A stretch of DNA of 64,000 nt, taken from NCBI RefSeq assembly GCF_000626635.1, contig NZ_CP007451.1, forward strand, positions 4,818,501 through 4,882,500. The letters are read 5' to 3'. Shown here one piece after another: positions 7,928-17,043 of the stretch. The notes under the pieces were generated by a model. That model had not been told where the DNA came from, did not search any database, and saw nothing but the letters and a program-made list of their open reading frames with translations. The position numbers were made by a program, and so were the translations under genes. Position 1 is the stretch's first letter, and each line of letters opens with the position of its first letter. This stretch comes from Draconibacterium orientale. Lineage in GTDB: Bacteria > Bacteroidota > Bacteroidia > Bacteroidales > Prolixibacteraceae.

Positions 7928-8162
7928 GATCTATTATTTTTTACGATTAATATTCTTTTAAGCTGCAATAGCCGGCGGTTTGTTTGCAAATACACCAACC
8001 TGAATACAAAGCAACAAAATTTCTGCTCGCCTGAAATGTAAAATTACATGATTTTTAGGTAATTTTCATGGATTTGGGTTTTAACTCTGTTTTAAGGATT
8101 AAAATTACACCATTAATTTTCAACGGCTTAAATAATGTAAAAAATATGGCATTTTACCACCA

Positions 8163-9044
8163 TTAGAGCGATTGTGTGCGAAACTGCAGAGGCGAAACAC
8201 CGACTTCGCGTTTAAAGAATTTGGCAAAATAACTTTGATCGGGGAAGTTCATTTTTGCAGCAATTTCCGAAACACTGAGGTTGGTGTGTACCAGCAGGCG
8301 TTTAATCTCGATAATCTGTTTTGCTTTAATAATCTGCGACGAAGTTTTCCCGGTTAGCTGGGTTACCGTTTGCGTTAAATGATTTGGTGTTAGCGCCATA
8401 ATATCGGCATACTGCGCCACCGAAAGATTTTCGTGAAAATGCTCCTCCAGCAACTGAAAGAATTTTTTCACCACAATGTGCCCTTTTCCTTTCCAGCGGT
8501 TCTCGTCATACGGGTAGAGCGATGCGCTGGTTGTTAAAATAAGGTCGAGTACCGATCGTAAAATATCGATGGAATAACCTTCGGGCTTGCCAATTTCATC
8601 AACACCTTTTTTAAACAAACTCTCCAGAAAAAGTTTGTCGGCCTCATTCGTTAAAACCAGTGGTGGGTTATCCTGCCGGATGGTAAAAAAGAAAGGGAAT
8701 TCAATTAAGCGGTTAGGATTTCGCTGGTTGAGCAGGTAAAAATCGGCGGTAAAAATAAAAATGAAACCGTCGATATCGTGTGAAAGCTCGATTTTGTGTG
8801 CCTGCCCCGGCGACATAAAAAATACACAAGGTGGCTCGATATCGTATTTATTACCATCGATAACGTGCGAGCCGCTGCCCTTGTGCAGGTACAACACTTC
8901 AAAAAAATCGTGACGATGCGGGTACTTTACAGCAAAATGCCGGTTGGCATCAAATACCTCAACCTGAAACTGCTGGCTTGCCCGTTCTTCCGAACTAAAA
9001 TTGTGCAAGCTGTAAACCGGTAAATTTTCAGAACCTGCTTTCAC
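8163..9044 (-). CDS. AraC-family transcriptional regulator with cupin sensor domain
   Basis: In this 293-residue protein the first 150 residues form a cupin-like ligand domain (HRHDFFEVLYLHKGSG, FFMSPGQAHKIEL), and the last 100 are the double helix-turn-helix of AraC/XylS (LSVAQYADIMALTPNHLTQTV, then LSVSEIAAKMNFPDQSYFAKFFKREVG in pieces). The ligand and target are unknown. It starts 29 bases after the outer-membrane protein gene, so the two may share a transcript and it may control that gene. A role at ilvC is possible by proximity only. Confidence 0.93.
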   Translation of the reverse strand: MKAGSENLPVYSLHNFSSEERASQQFQVEVFDANRHFAVKYPHRHDFFEVLYLHKGSGSHVIDGNKYDIEPPCVFFMSPGQAHKIELSHDIDGFIFIFTADFYLLNQRNPNRLIEFPFFFTIRQDNPPLVLTNEADKLFLESLFKKGVDEIGKPEGYSIDILRSVLDLILTTSASLYPYDENRWKGKGHIVVKKFFQLLEEHFHENLSVAQYADIMALTPNHLTQTVTQLTGKTSSQIIKAKQIIEIKRLLVHTNLSVSEIAAKMNFPDQSYFAKFFKREVGVSPLQFRTQSL

Positions 9045-9073
9045 TTATTTACAGATGTGATGGTTTGGCTATT

Positions 9074-9727
9074 TTAATCGTGTAATCTTAATGTATAACC
9101 AAGCGATAAACGTAAAACTCGTGTTTTTGTTTCCTGAATTTCCGCCGTTGCAATATCTGCCAAACCATAATCATACGAAGCGCACATGTTAAAACCGTTT
9201 AAAAACAGAAAACCTACTTTCCCGCTTACACCGTAATCCAGTCTTTTATAATCATGTTCAATGGAATCGTTTCCGAATTTAAGTGATTCCGAATCGTTGG
9301 AGTAATCAGCATTACCAAAAAGTCCCATTCCTACAAAAGGACCGGCACCAACATAGAACTTGTTTCTGCTCCTGAAACGATGGAGATATTTCACATACAA
9401 CGGAACATCGATAAAATAAAGTGTGGTTTTATTTTCCGATGCTTCCAGCTTTTTATGAAAACCCTTTGTTTCGAATAGCAATCCGCTTTCAACAGCGAAT
9501 TCCTGCGATTTATCTTTGTTTAAAACATATTCGTACAGCGCCCCAATATTCATTCCATACAAGGCCTTATAGGAATCTTCTACATCGGTTTCTCCCGTTC
9601 CAAATTTCATGTCGGTGGTGGCCATATTTGCACCTCCCAAAAAAGTAACAGATGAATATTGTGCCATAACACTGGCCGAACAAAGCATAAACAGTGCAAT
9701 AATAAAAAGCGAAGCGGTTCTTTTCAT
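9074..9727 (-). CDS. Outer-membrane beta-barrel protein (porin-like, PF13568 type)
   Basis: The likely start is the ATG at 9727, giving 217 residues with a clean signal peptide (MKRTASLFIIALFMLCSASVMA). A longer frame opens at 9814, but its first 29 residues are not signal-like and overlap a promoter box. After cleavage come alternating hydrophobic strands typical of an eight-stranded barrel: SSVTFLGGANMAT, EFAVESGLLFETKG, YFIDVPLYVKY, KFYVGAGPFVGMG, GVSGKVGFLF, and the final LRLSLGYTLRLHD. It probably sits in the outer membrane, and no substrate can be given. The AraC gene follows closely. Confidence 0.85.
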   Translation of the reverse strand: MKRTASLFIIALFMLCSASVMAQYSSVTFLGGANMATTDMKFGTGETDVEDSYKALYGMNIGALYEYVLNKDKSQEFAVESGLLFETKGFHKKLEASENKTTLYFIDVPLYVKYLHRFRSRNKFYVGAGPFVGMGLFGNADYSNDSESLKFGNDSIEHDYKRLDYGVSGKVGFLFLNGFNMCASYDYGLADIATAEIQETKTRVLRLSLGYTLRLHD

Positions 9728-9764
9728 GGTAATTAACTTAAAGTTGGGTTTATAAATATGAGGT

Positions 9765-9772
9765 GAAAGATA
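9765..9772 (-). promoter_or_regulatory. Candidate -7 promoter box of the beta-barrel protein
   Basis: On the minus strand the box reads TATCTTTC, one base off TAnnTTTG, about 38 bases upstream of the ATG at 9727. It lies inside the longer open frame and so supports the shorter start. Confidence 0.4.
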
Positions 9773-9845
9773 TAAAATTTTATGGAAAACAGTAGTAAAC
9801 AAGCTCAGGTGCATGCAGATAAGAAAATCAAACTATACAAAAACA

Positions 9846-9875
9846 AAAAAGCCACATCCGAATGAATGTGGCTTT
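9846..9875 (-). terminator. Terminator of the accessory lipid operon
   Basis: AAAGCCACAT and ATGTGGCTTT form a perfect 10-bp stem around an eight-base loop, followed on the minus strand by a run of Ts. It lies four bases after the last gene of the operon (stop at 9880). Confidence 0.9.
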
Positions 9876-9879
9876 GCAA

Positions 9880-10476
9880 TTATTTTGCTTCCTTTTCTGC
9901 TTTTATTAACCAGTAGAGGCCCTTCACCCCAATCTTTATATCGTCGAGTTTAAAGAGTACAAATATCTTTTCGGTGTAGGCTATAATTCCCCACCCCACT
10001 GCCAGGTAGAAAAACCAGGTGTAAAACCCGAATACAAACAATACAAAAAAGAATATACTTTGCACATATCCGGCCGAAACAGCGGAATACAAGTGCAACC
10101 CAGGAATTTTACCGAAGCGCGCAAACGAAACAATGTAGCTCACTACAAACAATCCCAGGAAGAGGAACAGGAACCAGCTGTGCGGTTCAATATCGGCCCA
10201 TTTAAATACAAACAGCCCTAAAATGGCCATGGCATAGGTACAAATATCGGCCAGGTTATCGAGCGCAGCGCCAAAATGTGTTTGCAATTTCAGGTAGCGG
10301 GCCAGGTTTCCGTCGGCCACATCGCTTACCAAACTAATACAAAGCAACCATACAAACAACGATTCGTTGCCTACAAGGGCGGCATAAAATATTACCGGAA
10401 ATGCTAATAAACGGTATAAACTAATCGCATTTGGCAGATTTATAATATTCTCGCCACGTACAAAAATTTTCTTCAT
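9880..10476 (-). CDS. CDP-alcohol phosphatidyltransferase family protein
   Basis: The 198-residue membrane protein has the catalytic signature of the family, split here as DVADGNLARYL and GAALDNLAD (residues about 52-79), matching DGxxAR(x8)GxxxDxxxD. These aspartates bind the metals that join a CDP-activated lipid to an alcohol. About six hydrophobic segments follow or precede the motif. It is the last gene of a five-gene minus-strand set that includes a CdsA, which makes the CDP-lipid substrate. The accepting alcohol (serine, glycerol phosphate, inositol or another) cannot be read from the sequence. Confidence 0.9.
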   Translation of the reverse strand: MKKIFVRGENIINLPNAISLYRLLAFPVIFYAALVGNESLFVWLLCISLVSDVADGNLARYLKLQTHFGAALDNLADICTYAMAILGLFVFKWADIEPHSWFLFLFLGLFVVSYIVSFARFGKIPGLHLYSAVSAGYVQSIFFFVLFVFGFYTWFFYLAVGWGIIAYTEKIFVLFKLDDIKIGVKGLYWLIKAEKEAK

Positions 10477-10536
10477 AATCCTCGTTTAAACTTAATGGGT
10501 GTAAACCTAAAATTTAGTTTCTGAAATTAAAATGAT

Positions 10537-11646
10537 TTATACCGCAGCTTTAATTTCGTTCTCCTGTTGGTGGGTGTCACCATTCAGGAAATAGCTAAGC
10601 ATACGGTGTACCGACTCGGCTGTTACCTCGCTTACTTCCTGGTTAACAATCGAATCGAGGTTGGTGGTATCGAAAACAATGTTGGTATCGATGTAGGCAC
10701 CTGTAAACGACATACCAATGGCCATAATCCGCTCGAGCGAATTCATTTGCTCTTTCTCCAGGGTCATATCAGGAACGAGGTTAATTGGCATTAAACTACT
10801 GATGCTTCCCAGAATGTCGGCATTTTTCACCGATTTTTTGGCAATTAAATTCAGAATAACCGGCACCTGTTCAGCTTTTACGGCACTCATCAGGTAAGTT
10901 ACTGCGGTATCGATAGGAATAAGGTTTTGTGTTGATTCAGGATCAAGTTTTAAGCGAATTACACTGTCAGGATATTTTTTTGCCAGTTTTTGTACCCGTT
11001 TCGAGAAATCGAAAATGCCGTAGTCGGTTTTTGTTACGCCGGTTTTGTTGTTTCCCACGACCTGCGACAAACGCAAAATACAAGCGTTTAATCCTTTATT
11101 ATCGATGTAATCTTTAATTACATTTTCGGCATAACGTTTCGATTGCTCGTAGTAATTACGGAAGGCATCAATCTCTGCATTATCGTAAAATTTTTCTTTA
11201 AACGGCTCGTCGATACGACCGCATGAGTAGGCTGTGCTTACAAAATAAAAACGCGATTCTTTTGCCGAATATTTCTGAAAAGTATTAATCGAGTTGGTTA
11301 CTCCCTGCAGGTTTGTTCCAAATATCTCTTCCTTCGATTTGATATCAAATTTTAAACTTGCTGCAAAATGAAAGTAATCGATGTTTCCTCCCAAAATGGT
11401 TTTCAACTCACTTTCCTGCAGTGCAAAATCGGTTTCAAATAACGAATAATCGTGAACTTCAAGATTTGTAAAATCAACATCCTCATCGCCTTTCATTTCT
11501 TTTAAGGCAGCTTTCACCCGCTCTTCGGCAGTAAATTTTTTATTACTGCGTGCGAGTGCAACTACCTTGTAGTTCTCTAACAATAATTCGTTTATAAAAT
11601 TTGAAGCAACATAACCGTTGGCTCCGTTTATAACAATTTTCTTCAT
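10537..11646 (-). CDS. NAD(P)-dependent reductase of the extended SDR / NAD_binding_4 type
   Basis: The 369-residue protein opens with a Rossmann motif (INGANGYVASNFI), which fits the GxxGxxG pattern of extended SDRs with Ala at the last Gly, and has YEQSKRYAENVI as the catalytic YxxxK. The region FYFVSTAYSCGR supplies the Ser/Thr of the active site. The closest architecture is the thioester-reductase or fatty-acyl-reductase branch (male-sterility type). Placement between a CDP-alcohol transferase and a lipid-kinase-like gene suggests a lipid or polyol intermediate as substrate; this is an inference. An epimerase function is the main alternative. Confidence 0.8.
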   Translation of the reverse strand: MKKIVINGANGYVASNFINELLLENYKVVALARSNKKFTAEERVKAALKEMKGDEDVDFTNLEVHDYSLFETDFALQESELKTILGGNIDYFHFAASLKFDIKSKEEIFGTNLQGVTNSINTFQKYSAKESRFYFVSTAYSCGRIDEPFKEKFYDNAEIDAFRNYYEQSKRYAENVIKDYIDNKGLNACILRLSQVVGNNKTGVTKTDYGIFDFSKRVQKLAKKYPDSVIRLKLDPESTQNLIPIDTAVTYLMSAVKAEQVPVILNLIAKKSVKNADILGSISSLMPINLVPDMTLEKEQMNSLERIMAIGMSFTGAYIDTNIVFDTTNLDSIVNQEVSEVTAESVHRMLSYFLNGDTHQQENEIKAAV

Positions 11647-11778
11647 GACGTAATATTTGATTGGAAGACTTTAAAAATCTTCACTTAGCTATTCAGTTTT
11701 CTCTAATTTCTGTTCTACTATATACAAATTACTCCTTTTTTGGCAGAAATGCCAACAACACCGCTACATTTTACATCG

Positions 11779-12453
11779 CTACATTAATAGTAAAAGCGTA
11801 AAAGCTGCCCCAAGGGGAATGGTTAAATTGTCGGATCCGCGCCAACTGAGGAATTCTGCCAGCGTGCTGACTAACGCAACTGCCAGGCCAACATAAAAGG
11901 TTTTTAAATCGAAAACACCCCGATTAAAATATAAGGCTATCAAACTGATAATAAAACTGGTTAGCAAAAATGCCCCCGATCCGAAAATTGATTTCCCGGT
12001 ATTGATACCAAATAATTTTATTCTATGGTTGTTTGTTTTAAAGCTCATTCCTACAATGGCTGCCATCGGATCGCTGATGCCCAAAATCAGCATGGGCAGG
12101 ATGAAGATAAATTTACTATCGACGATATCCGATAGTAAAAATGTAAGATAAATTGATGCCGGTAACAGGTAACTTCCAATCGATTTTCGGTCGATATCGT
12201 GAATCGAATTCAGCTGTTTGCTGTATTGTGTTATAAACAGGGCCGCAAAAAATATTAATGCCAACACAAACACGTACCAATGACTTGAAAAAATGTATGG
12301 AAATGGTACCACGGCAATTGTGGCAGTAAAATGCGCAAACTTTCGTGTAAACTCTCCTTTAACTTTTAGTTCCCTGTAGTTAAGCTCGTTAAAAGCCAGT
12401 AATAATAGTATTGCAATAAAATATACTACTGACAGTGTAATAGTGTTTCCCAT
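11779..12453 (-). CDS. CTP-dependent lipid kinase-like membrane protein (phytol/dolichol kinase superfamily)
   Basis: The 224-residue protein has about seven membrane segments. It shows the family's marks: a basic-His motif FTRKFAHFT near residue 36, the SDPMAAIVG segment near residue 128, NTGKSIFGSGAFL near 148, and LAEFLSWRGSDNLTIPL near the C-terminus. These correspond to the conserved blocks of dolichol kinase, phytol kinase and CTP-dependent diacylglycerol kinases, related to CdsA. It should phosphorylate a lipid alcohol or diacylglycerol, which CdsA (next gene upstream) could then activate. The actual lipid is unknown. Confidence 0.75.
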   Translation of the reverse strand: MGNTITLSVVYFIAILLLLAFNELNYRELKVKGEFTRKFAHFTATIAVVPFPYIFSSHWYVFVLALIFFAALFITQYSKQLNSIHDIDRKSIGSYLLPASIYLTFLLSDIVDSKFIFILPMLILGISDPMAAIVGMSFKTNNHRIKLFGINTGKSIFGSGAFLLTSFIISLIALYFNRGVFDLKTFYVGLAVALVSTLAEFLSWRGSDNLTIPLGAAFTLLLLM

Positions 12454-12601
12454 AAAAAAAATTTAGTCTCTGGTATTGTCCCCCTTTGTTTCCCGCTCTG
12501 TTTTCAATAAACAAAGTTATTCTTCAATAAGTTTTTCAAGTTCTTTTATTGATCGAACTGTTATTATCCTTTCCTGAAATGCTCAAGTTAAGAACCAATC
12601 A

Positions 12602-13315
12602 TTAGAAAAAAAATGTTACCCAGGCGCCTCCGGCAATTAAACTATCAAAGCGGTCAAGAAATCCGCCGTGCCCCGGTATTAAATTGCTATAATCTTTCAC
12701 CCCGAATTTCCGTTTGTATAACGATGCTGCAATGTCGCCTAAAAAGGCAAAAACAATTATTCCCAATGTGAGCCCAGCCACCACATACCATTTGTTGTTG
12801 TATAATCCGTTTAGAAAAAAGCCGCTTGCGAAAGCAAACAAAGCACCACCAACTGTACCTCCAATGGTTTTATTCGGACTGATTTCAGGTGCAATTTTGG
12901 TTTTTCCCCATAACTGCCCCGAGATTTGGCTAAACGCATCAAAAATCGATAAGATCAGAAATGCAAAAAGCACCAGTTTATTATCCATAGCCCCAAACAA
13001 CCACAAACCTGCCCCCAAAACGGCATAAATTAACAGGGAAACGATTACAAAGCCCGATTGCTGATAATTTGCCTTTTTATATAACCTTAAAAGTTCGAAC
13101 GCACCGGCCAGTAATATTATTCCAACTAAAACCTGGAAAAATACCGGCTTTATTGTGATGCTGAAAAACAGAATGTGGATTATAATAAAATAGCTAATGA
13201 ATTTTGTCCAGCTTTTTCGGGCCACAGCTTTTTCCTTTTTCCGGTTAATGAAAAAGAATCCTACTGCGCCAAGCACGAAATACGACAAAATGAATATGTA
13301 TATAGTTAAAATCAT
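12602..13315 (-). CDS. cdsA: Phosphatidate cytidylyltransferase, short form
   Basis: The 237-residue membrane protein ends with the CDP-diacylglycerol synthase signature: KRKFGVKDYSNLIPGHGG then FLDRFDSLIAG, with the metal-binding aspartates; GKTKIAPEISPNKTIGG lies earlier. It makes CDP-diacylglycerol from phosphatidate and CTP in the inner membrane. It is shorter than the usual 270-residue housekeeping enzyme and is linked to accessory lipid genes, which suggests a second, specialised copy. It begins one base after the TauE gene stops, so the two are co-transcribed. Confidence 0.92.
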   Translation of the reverse strand: MILTIYIFILSYFVLGAVGFFFINRKKEKAVARKSWTKFISYFIIIHILFFSITIKPVFFQVLVGIILLAGAFELLRLYKKANYQQSGFVIVSLLIYAVLGAGLWLFGAMDNKLVLFAFLILSIFDAFSQISGQLWGKTKIAPEISPNKTIGGTVGGALFAFASGFFLNGLYNNKWYVVAGLTLGIIVFAFLGDIAASLYKRKFGVKDYSNLIPGHGGFLDRFDSLIAGGAWVTFFF

Positions 13316-13316
13316 A

Positions 13317-14114
13317 TTATCTGTTTACAATCATTAATATACCAATTGCGGCAACCACAGCAGCATACACGTACTTCACCTTTTTCTCCGATTTTCCGAT
13401 CTTCGATTTCGAGAACAGCCGTGGCCCCAAAAACGCACCAATTACCGAACCTGATGTTAGAAATGCTATTAGTGTAAGATCGATACTTCCCATTAAAAAG
13501 TGCGCGCCAACTGCAAAAACGGTGTTAACCAAAACCACCAGTAACGATGTGCCAACCACTAATTTTACAGGTAATCGCATCGAAAACAATCCGGCAATAA
13601 TCGGAGCTGTTCCGCTGGTTCCGAATGTTCCGGCAATTAATCCGGCCGTTAAACCAAAAAACGAGCCTTTCCCAATTCGAACCGCTTTCAGCTTCGCTTT
13701 ACTTTTTTGGGCTTCAACTTCCTTGTATTTGCGCACACCGGCAACCAGCATGTTTATGGCTATCAGAATGGAATACACTCCAAAAAGTATTTTCAACTGC
13801 GGCTCCGAAATCAAATTTGTTATACGTGCTCCAAGTAAAGCTCCAACAATTCCGGCAATACCAAACAAGGCCCCCGTATTGGTATCGATATTCCCTTTTC
13901 GGTAGTGCCCCCACGAGCCTACCAAACCAATTGGCAGTGTTGCTGCCAGCGAAGTGGCAACAGCAGTATGCGCCGGCACACCAATAATTAAGGTAAGCAC
14001 GGGCAAAAAGAAAAAGCCTCCACCTCCACCGAGCATGGTACCAAAAAGGCCAATAACAAACCCAATTAAAGGCAAAAGCAGGTAAATATTTTCAAATGAA
14101 GAACTAAAAATCAT
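13317..14114 (-). CDS. TauE/SafE-family membrane exporter
   Basis: The 265-residue protein consists of two homologous halves of about four membrane helices. Each half has the family's Gly-rich start: FVIGLFGTMLGGGGGFF near residue 20 and GLIAGTFGTSGTAP near residue 160. Members export sulphite, sulphoacetate or related small anions; the substrate is unknown here. It heads the lipid operon with a one-base gap to cdsA. A link between a sulphur-anion exporter and lipid genes could hint at sulphonated lipids, but none of the known sulphonolipid enzymes is in the window. Confidence 0.9.
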   Translation of the reverse strand: MIFSSSFENIYLLLPLIGFVIGLFGTMLGGGGGFFFLPVLTLIIGVPAHTAVATSLAATLPIGLVGSWGHYRKGNIDTNTGALFGIAGIVGALLGARITNLISEPQLKILFGVYSILIAINMLVAGVRKYKEVEAQKSKAKLKAVRIGKGSFFGLTAGLIAGTFGTSGTAPIIAGLFSMRLPVKLVVGTSLLVVLVNTVFAVGAHFLMGSIDLTLIAFLTSGSVIGAFLGPRLFSKSKIGKSEKKVKYVYAAVVAAIGILMIVNR

Positions 14115-14503
14115 AATTTATTTTTACGGTGAGCTAAAATTAAAAATTAATAACTCAACCGCAGTATTTAAAACCAGTCTAATTGAAACTCCTCGCAGCA
14201 AAGCTGACGAGGAATCCGATTCCGTTAAGGACTTTTTTATTGTTTTGTTCGCTTACCCCGAGGCAAAGCCATCGGGGAATGCGCTCACCGAAATTCAAAA
14301 TTCAAAGGTATAGCTTAAAAATTTATGGTTAAGTGATACGAAACACAATGTAAAAACATGCTCTGTTTTTTAACATCTGTTAACATACAAGGCAAAAAAA
14401 GAGTTCTGAAATTGATTTTTTGCATCGGAAATAAGTGAAGAAAATTATAACACAATTCGAGTTATAATCCCGGCGAATAACTTTAAATTATTAGTTTGAA
14501 TAG
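14115..14503. other. Intergenic region with a CCCCGA/TCGGGG hairpin
   Basis: About 390 bases with no supported gene. The only structure seen is CCCCGA (14256-14261) with TCGGGG (14272-14277). It separates the lipid operon from the MITE-like element and must hold the promoter of the operon, but no good -7 box was found. Confidence 0.5.
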
Positions 14504-14701
14504 AAAGAGGCTGTCCCAAAAGTTGTTTTGTGTTAGATTGATCTTGCAATTTGTAAGTAACCACCAGGTTTTTCACCCCAAAATCCCCTGTAGGGGACTT
14601 TAAGCCTCCCGCTTCAGGGGAGGTTTGGAGGGGTAAAATAAAAGTTGATTATAAATTGTAAGTTTCTTCTAAAATAATTTTTCTTTATGGACAGCCCCTT
14701 T
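14504..14701. mobile_element. MITE-like element of about 198 bp with terminal inverted repeats
   Basis: The left end AAAGAGGCTGTCCCAAAAG and the complement of the right end, AAAGGGGCTGTCCATAAAG, match at 16 of 19 positions. The interior carries no gene but has short palindromes (CCCCTGTAGGGG; CCTCCC with GGGAGG). GAGGCTGTCC-type ends are common in Bacteroidota insertion sequences, so this is probably a non-autonomous derivative. A target-site duplication could not be settled. Confidence 0.65.
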
Positions 14702-14722
14702 TCGTCTGCTTCTTACAATAAG

Positions 14723-16993
14723 TTATAAGAAGCTAATGGTGAGTGTTACGTAAAAACTCCGCCCGGGCGAATATATTGGTCGTGCACCAGCGCCCCGAAC
14801 CGACCGCGCCAGGTGTTCGTAATATGCTTCATCAAACAAGTTCTGAACACCAGCGGTAGCATTAAAAACTCTGCTCATCATCCACGAAACTTTTGCATCA
14901 ACAACGCTAAAAGCTGGTGTTTCATTCTCGCCGTACGATGTTGCAATCCGATCCTGTTTCATGGCGTGTCGGAACTTGATTTCAGGTTTTACTTTTCCTT
15001 CTACAAAATTTCCCATCAGGTGATAATGAAACTCCATCGGAGGAATCTCGGGCAGCGGTTCATCCAATTGCTGATTTTGGCCGTGCGTATATACCAATCC
15101 TAAATCGTGACTTAAGAAAGTATTATATTGCTGTGTCCAGTTGGCTTCAAAACCGGTCATCAATGCCTTTTTAATGTTTACAAACTGTCGTACACCAGGA
15201 GAAGTATTCATTGCCGGCTGCAAATCCTCACGAATTTCGGATGAAATATAATCGCGCAAAACCGAGGTAAACACGTTTATATTAATATTTGTTTTTACCG
15301 TTTGATAGCGAAAAACCAGATCGAGCTGATTATTAATTTCCGGATCAAGATCAGGATTCCCCAACATTTCATACGGATCGAGCCCAATCGGAAACTGATT
15401 GATGTAACGCTCGGCAATTCCCGGACTGCGTGTGGCCATGCCTGCCCATAAGCCCAGCGAAATATTTTCGTTGAACAAACGTGTTCCGCCAACACTAAGC
15501 GACGGATGCACCTGAGAAGATTTCAATCCGGAATAAATTTCCTCAAAACGCGGATCAGGATTATTGGCTTTGGAAGAATTGATAGTTAAGCGCCCCGAAA
15601 CCACAAACTGAAATCCCGGTTGTGCAATATGCCATTCACCAAACAATCCGGTGCGTTTAATTTCTGCATCCTGCCATACATTATCGCTTAATACTTTGCC
15701 AGCCATTGGCCCCATTAACATGGTACGCTCGCGATATCCGTCGGCCGATTCAAAACGATAATCGGCACCGGCATACAGGTAGCTTTTGTTAAAATCGAAA
15801 CGCAGTTCTGTTCTTCCACCGTAATTCCGCGTTTCGGCATCGGTAATCGCATCCACCATGCGCGGATCAAGTACTTTATCGTAATTATCCATCAGGTGAT
15901 CAACCATGGTTCCGTACACACTGGTATTCCACGAGCTAAGCGCTTTGTCGTAAAACACGGCCGAATGACTGGCGTTTACCAACCAGGTATTGTCTTCGCG
16001 TAAATCCATTGGTAAGGCAGGGAAATCAACATCTTTGGCAATATTGTTTGATACCAGCACGCCAACATTTTGTGTTTGACTGATTTTTACGCCCACTTTT
16101 CCGCCCCAGTTCAGGCGGTTAAAACGTGCTGCAATATCCATTCCATCGCCATCGGTATAATCATCGCCGGTTGAATAGGCACCAAACATCCGAAAGTCGA
16201 CTTTTGAACCGGAAACTCCTGCCACTCCTTCTGTTCTGAAGATATTCCCATTACTCTCGTAACTGGTTCCTAATCGGCCAACAGGCGTTGATTTCTCTTT
16301 GAAATCAGGTGCGGAACTTTTAAAATTTATAGTTCCTCCAAAAGCATTTCCGTAACGCAGACTATGCGGTCCTTTTAACACTTCTGCCTCAGTGACCATG
16401 TTAATGGGAATTTGACTGGCAGCCGGGTCCATTCGGTTTGGGCAAGCTGCCGAAGCCGTCTGACTTCCGTCTAAAACCAGGTTAATCTGGTCGTATTTAA
16501 ATCCGCGAAGAACCGGGTCGAAACCATAAGCACCGCTTTTCCTGATTGTAGATATTGACGGAACTGACTCCAACAAATTTCCTGCATCATGCGCCAGTTT
16601 GTTCTGTACGGTAAATTTCATCTTTCGTTTGTCGCCGGCCGTTGGATGCACCAAAACTACGGTTGCCGGCAAATAGGTTGACGACTGCTGAAGTTCAAGA
16701 ACTCCCTTCTCAACAAAAGTTTCAACTTCATTGGCACTAAATGCAACTTTACCATATTGCAGGTGCGATAAAAACAATTGTGCTCCTTCGGTAAAAGACA
16801 AAACAATGTTTCCTTCTTTATCCGAAAATCCCCGAATATTATCGTATTGATAATGTACATCAGCAATTCCCAATTCTGTTTTTTTGTCTGCTATTTTAAT
16901 TATTTTTTCCTGTGAATAAGCCGTATGTACCACTACTAGCAATACCAATACATACGCCATTCTTATTCCGGAATTGTAAAAGATCTTTCTCAT
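14723..16993 (-). CDS. TonB-dependent copper receptor, OprC-like
   Basis: This 756-residue outer-membrane receptor has a signal peptide (cleaved near residue 27), a short beta-sandwich (about 30-105), a plug domain (about 120-235) and a 22-strand barrel ending in RSFYVTLTISFL. Within the plug, after LVLDGSQTASAA, stands CPNRMDPA: Cys184 and Met188 form the CxxxM motif known from the Pseudomonas copper receptor OprC, where it binds copper. The TonB-dependent plug motif AEVLKGPHSLRYGNAFGGTIN follows. The protein should take up copper or a copper complex. A small Cys-rich protein precedes it by about 50 bases, probably in one transcript. Confidence 0.85.
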   Translation of the reverse strand: MRKIFYNSGIRMAYVLVLLVVVHTAYSQEKIIKIADKKTELGIADVHYQYDNIRGFSDKEGNIVLSFTEGAQLFLSHLQYGKVAFSANEVETFVEKGVLELQQSSTYLPATVVLVHPTAGDKRKMKFTVQNKLAHDAGNLLESVPSISTIRKSGAYGFDPVLRGFKYDQINLVLDGSQTASAACPNRMDPAASQIPINMVTEAEVLKGPHSLRYGNAFGGTINFKSSAPDFKEKSTPVGRLGTSYESNGNIFRTEGVAGVSGSKVDFRMFGAYSTGDDYTDGDGMDIAARFNRLNWGGKVGVKISQTQNVGVLVSNNIAKDVDFPALPMDLREDNTWLVNASHSAVFYDKALSSWNTSVYGTMVDHLMDNYDKVLDPRMVDAITDAETRNYGGRTELRFDFNKSYLYAGADYRFESADGYRERTMLMGPMAGKVLSDNVWQDAEIKRTGLFGEWHIAQPGFQFVVSGRLTINSSKANNPDPRFEEIYSGLKSSQVHPSLSVGGTRLFNENISLGLWAGMATRSPGIAERYINQFPIGLDPYEMLGNPDLDPEINNQLDLVFRYQTVKTNININVFTSVLRDYISSEIREDLQPAMNTSPGVRQFVNIKKALMTGFEANWTQQYNTFLSHDLGLVYTHGQNQQLDEPLPEIPPMEFHYHLMGNFVEGKVKPEIKFRHAMKQDRIATSYGENETPAFSVVDAKVSWMMSRVFNATAGVQNLFDEAYYEHLARSVRGAGARPIYSPGRSFYVTLTISFL

Positions 16994-17043
16994 TCCAAAA
17001 ATGATTTAGTAATGTTTTTTGAATAAGTTAAAGGGGGCAAATT

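Noticed and set aside
9728-9814. Longer start of the beta-barrel protein
   Set aside because: The extra 29 residues would precede a clear signal peptide and overlap a promoter box.
14709-14734. GCTTCTTA/TAAGAAGC hairpin as the terminator of the copper receptor
   Set aside because: No T-run follows on the minus strand and the stem overlaps the coding end; it may help but is not a typical terminator.
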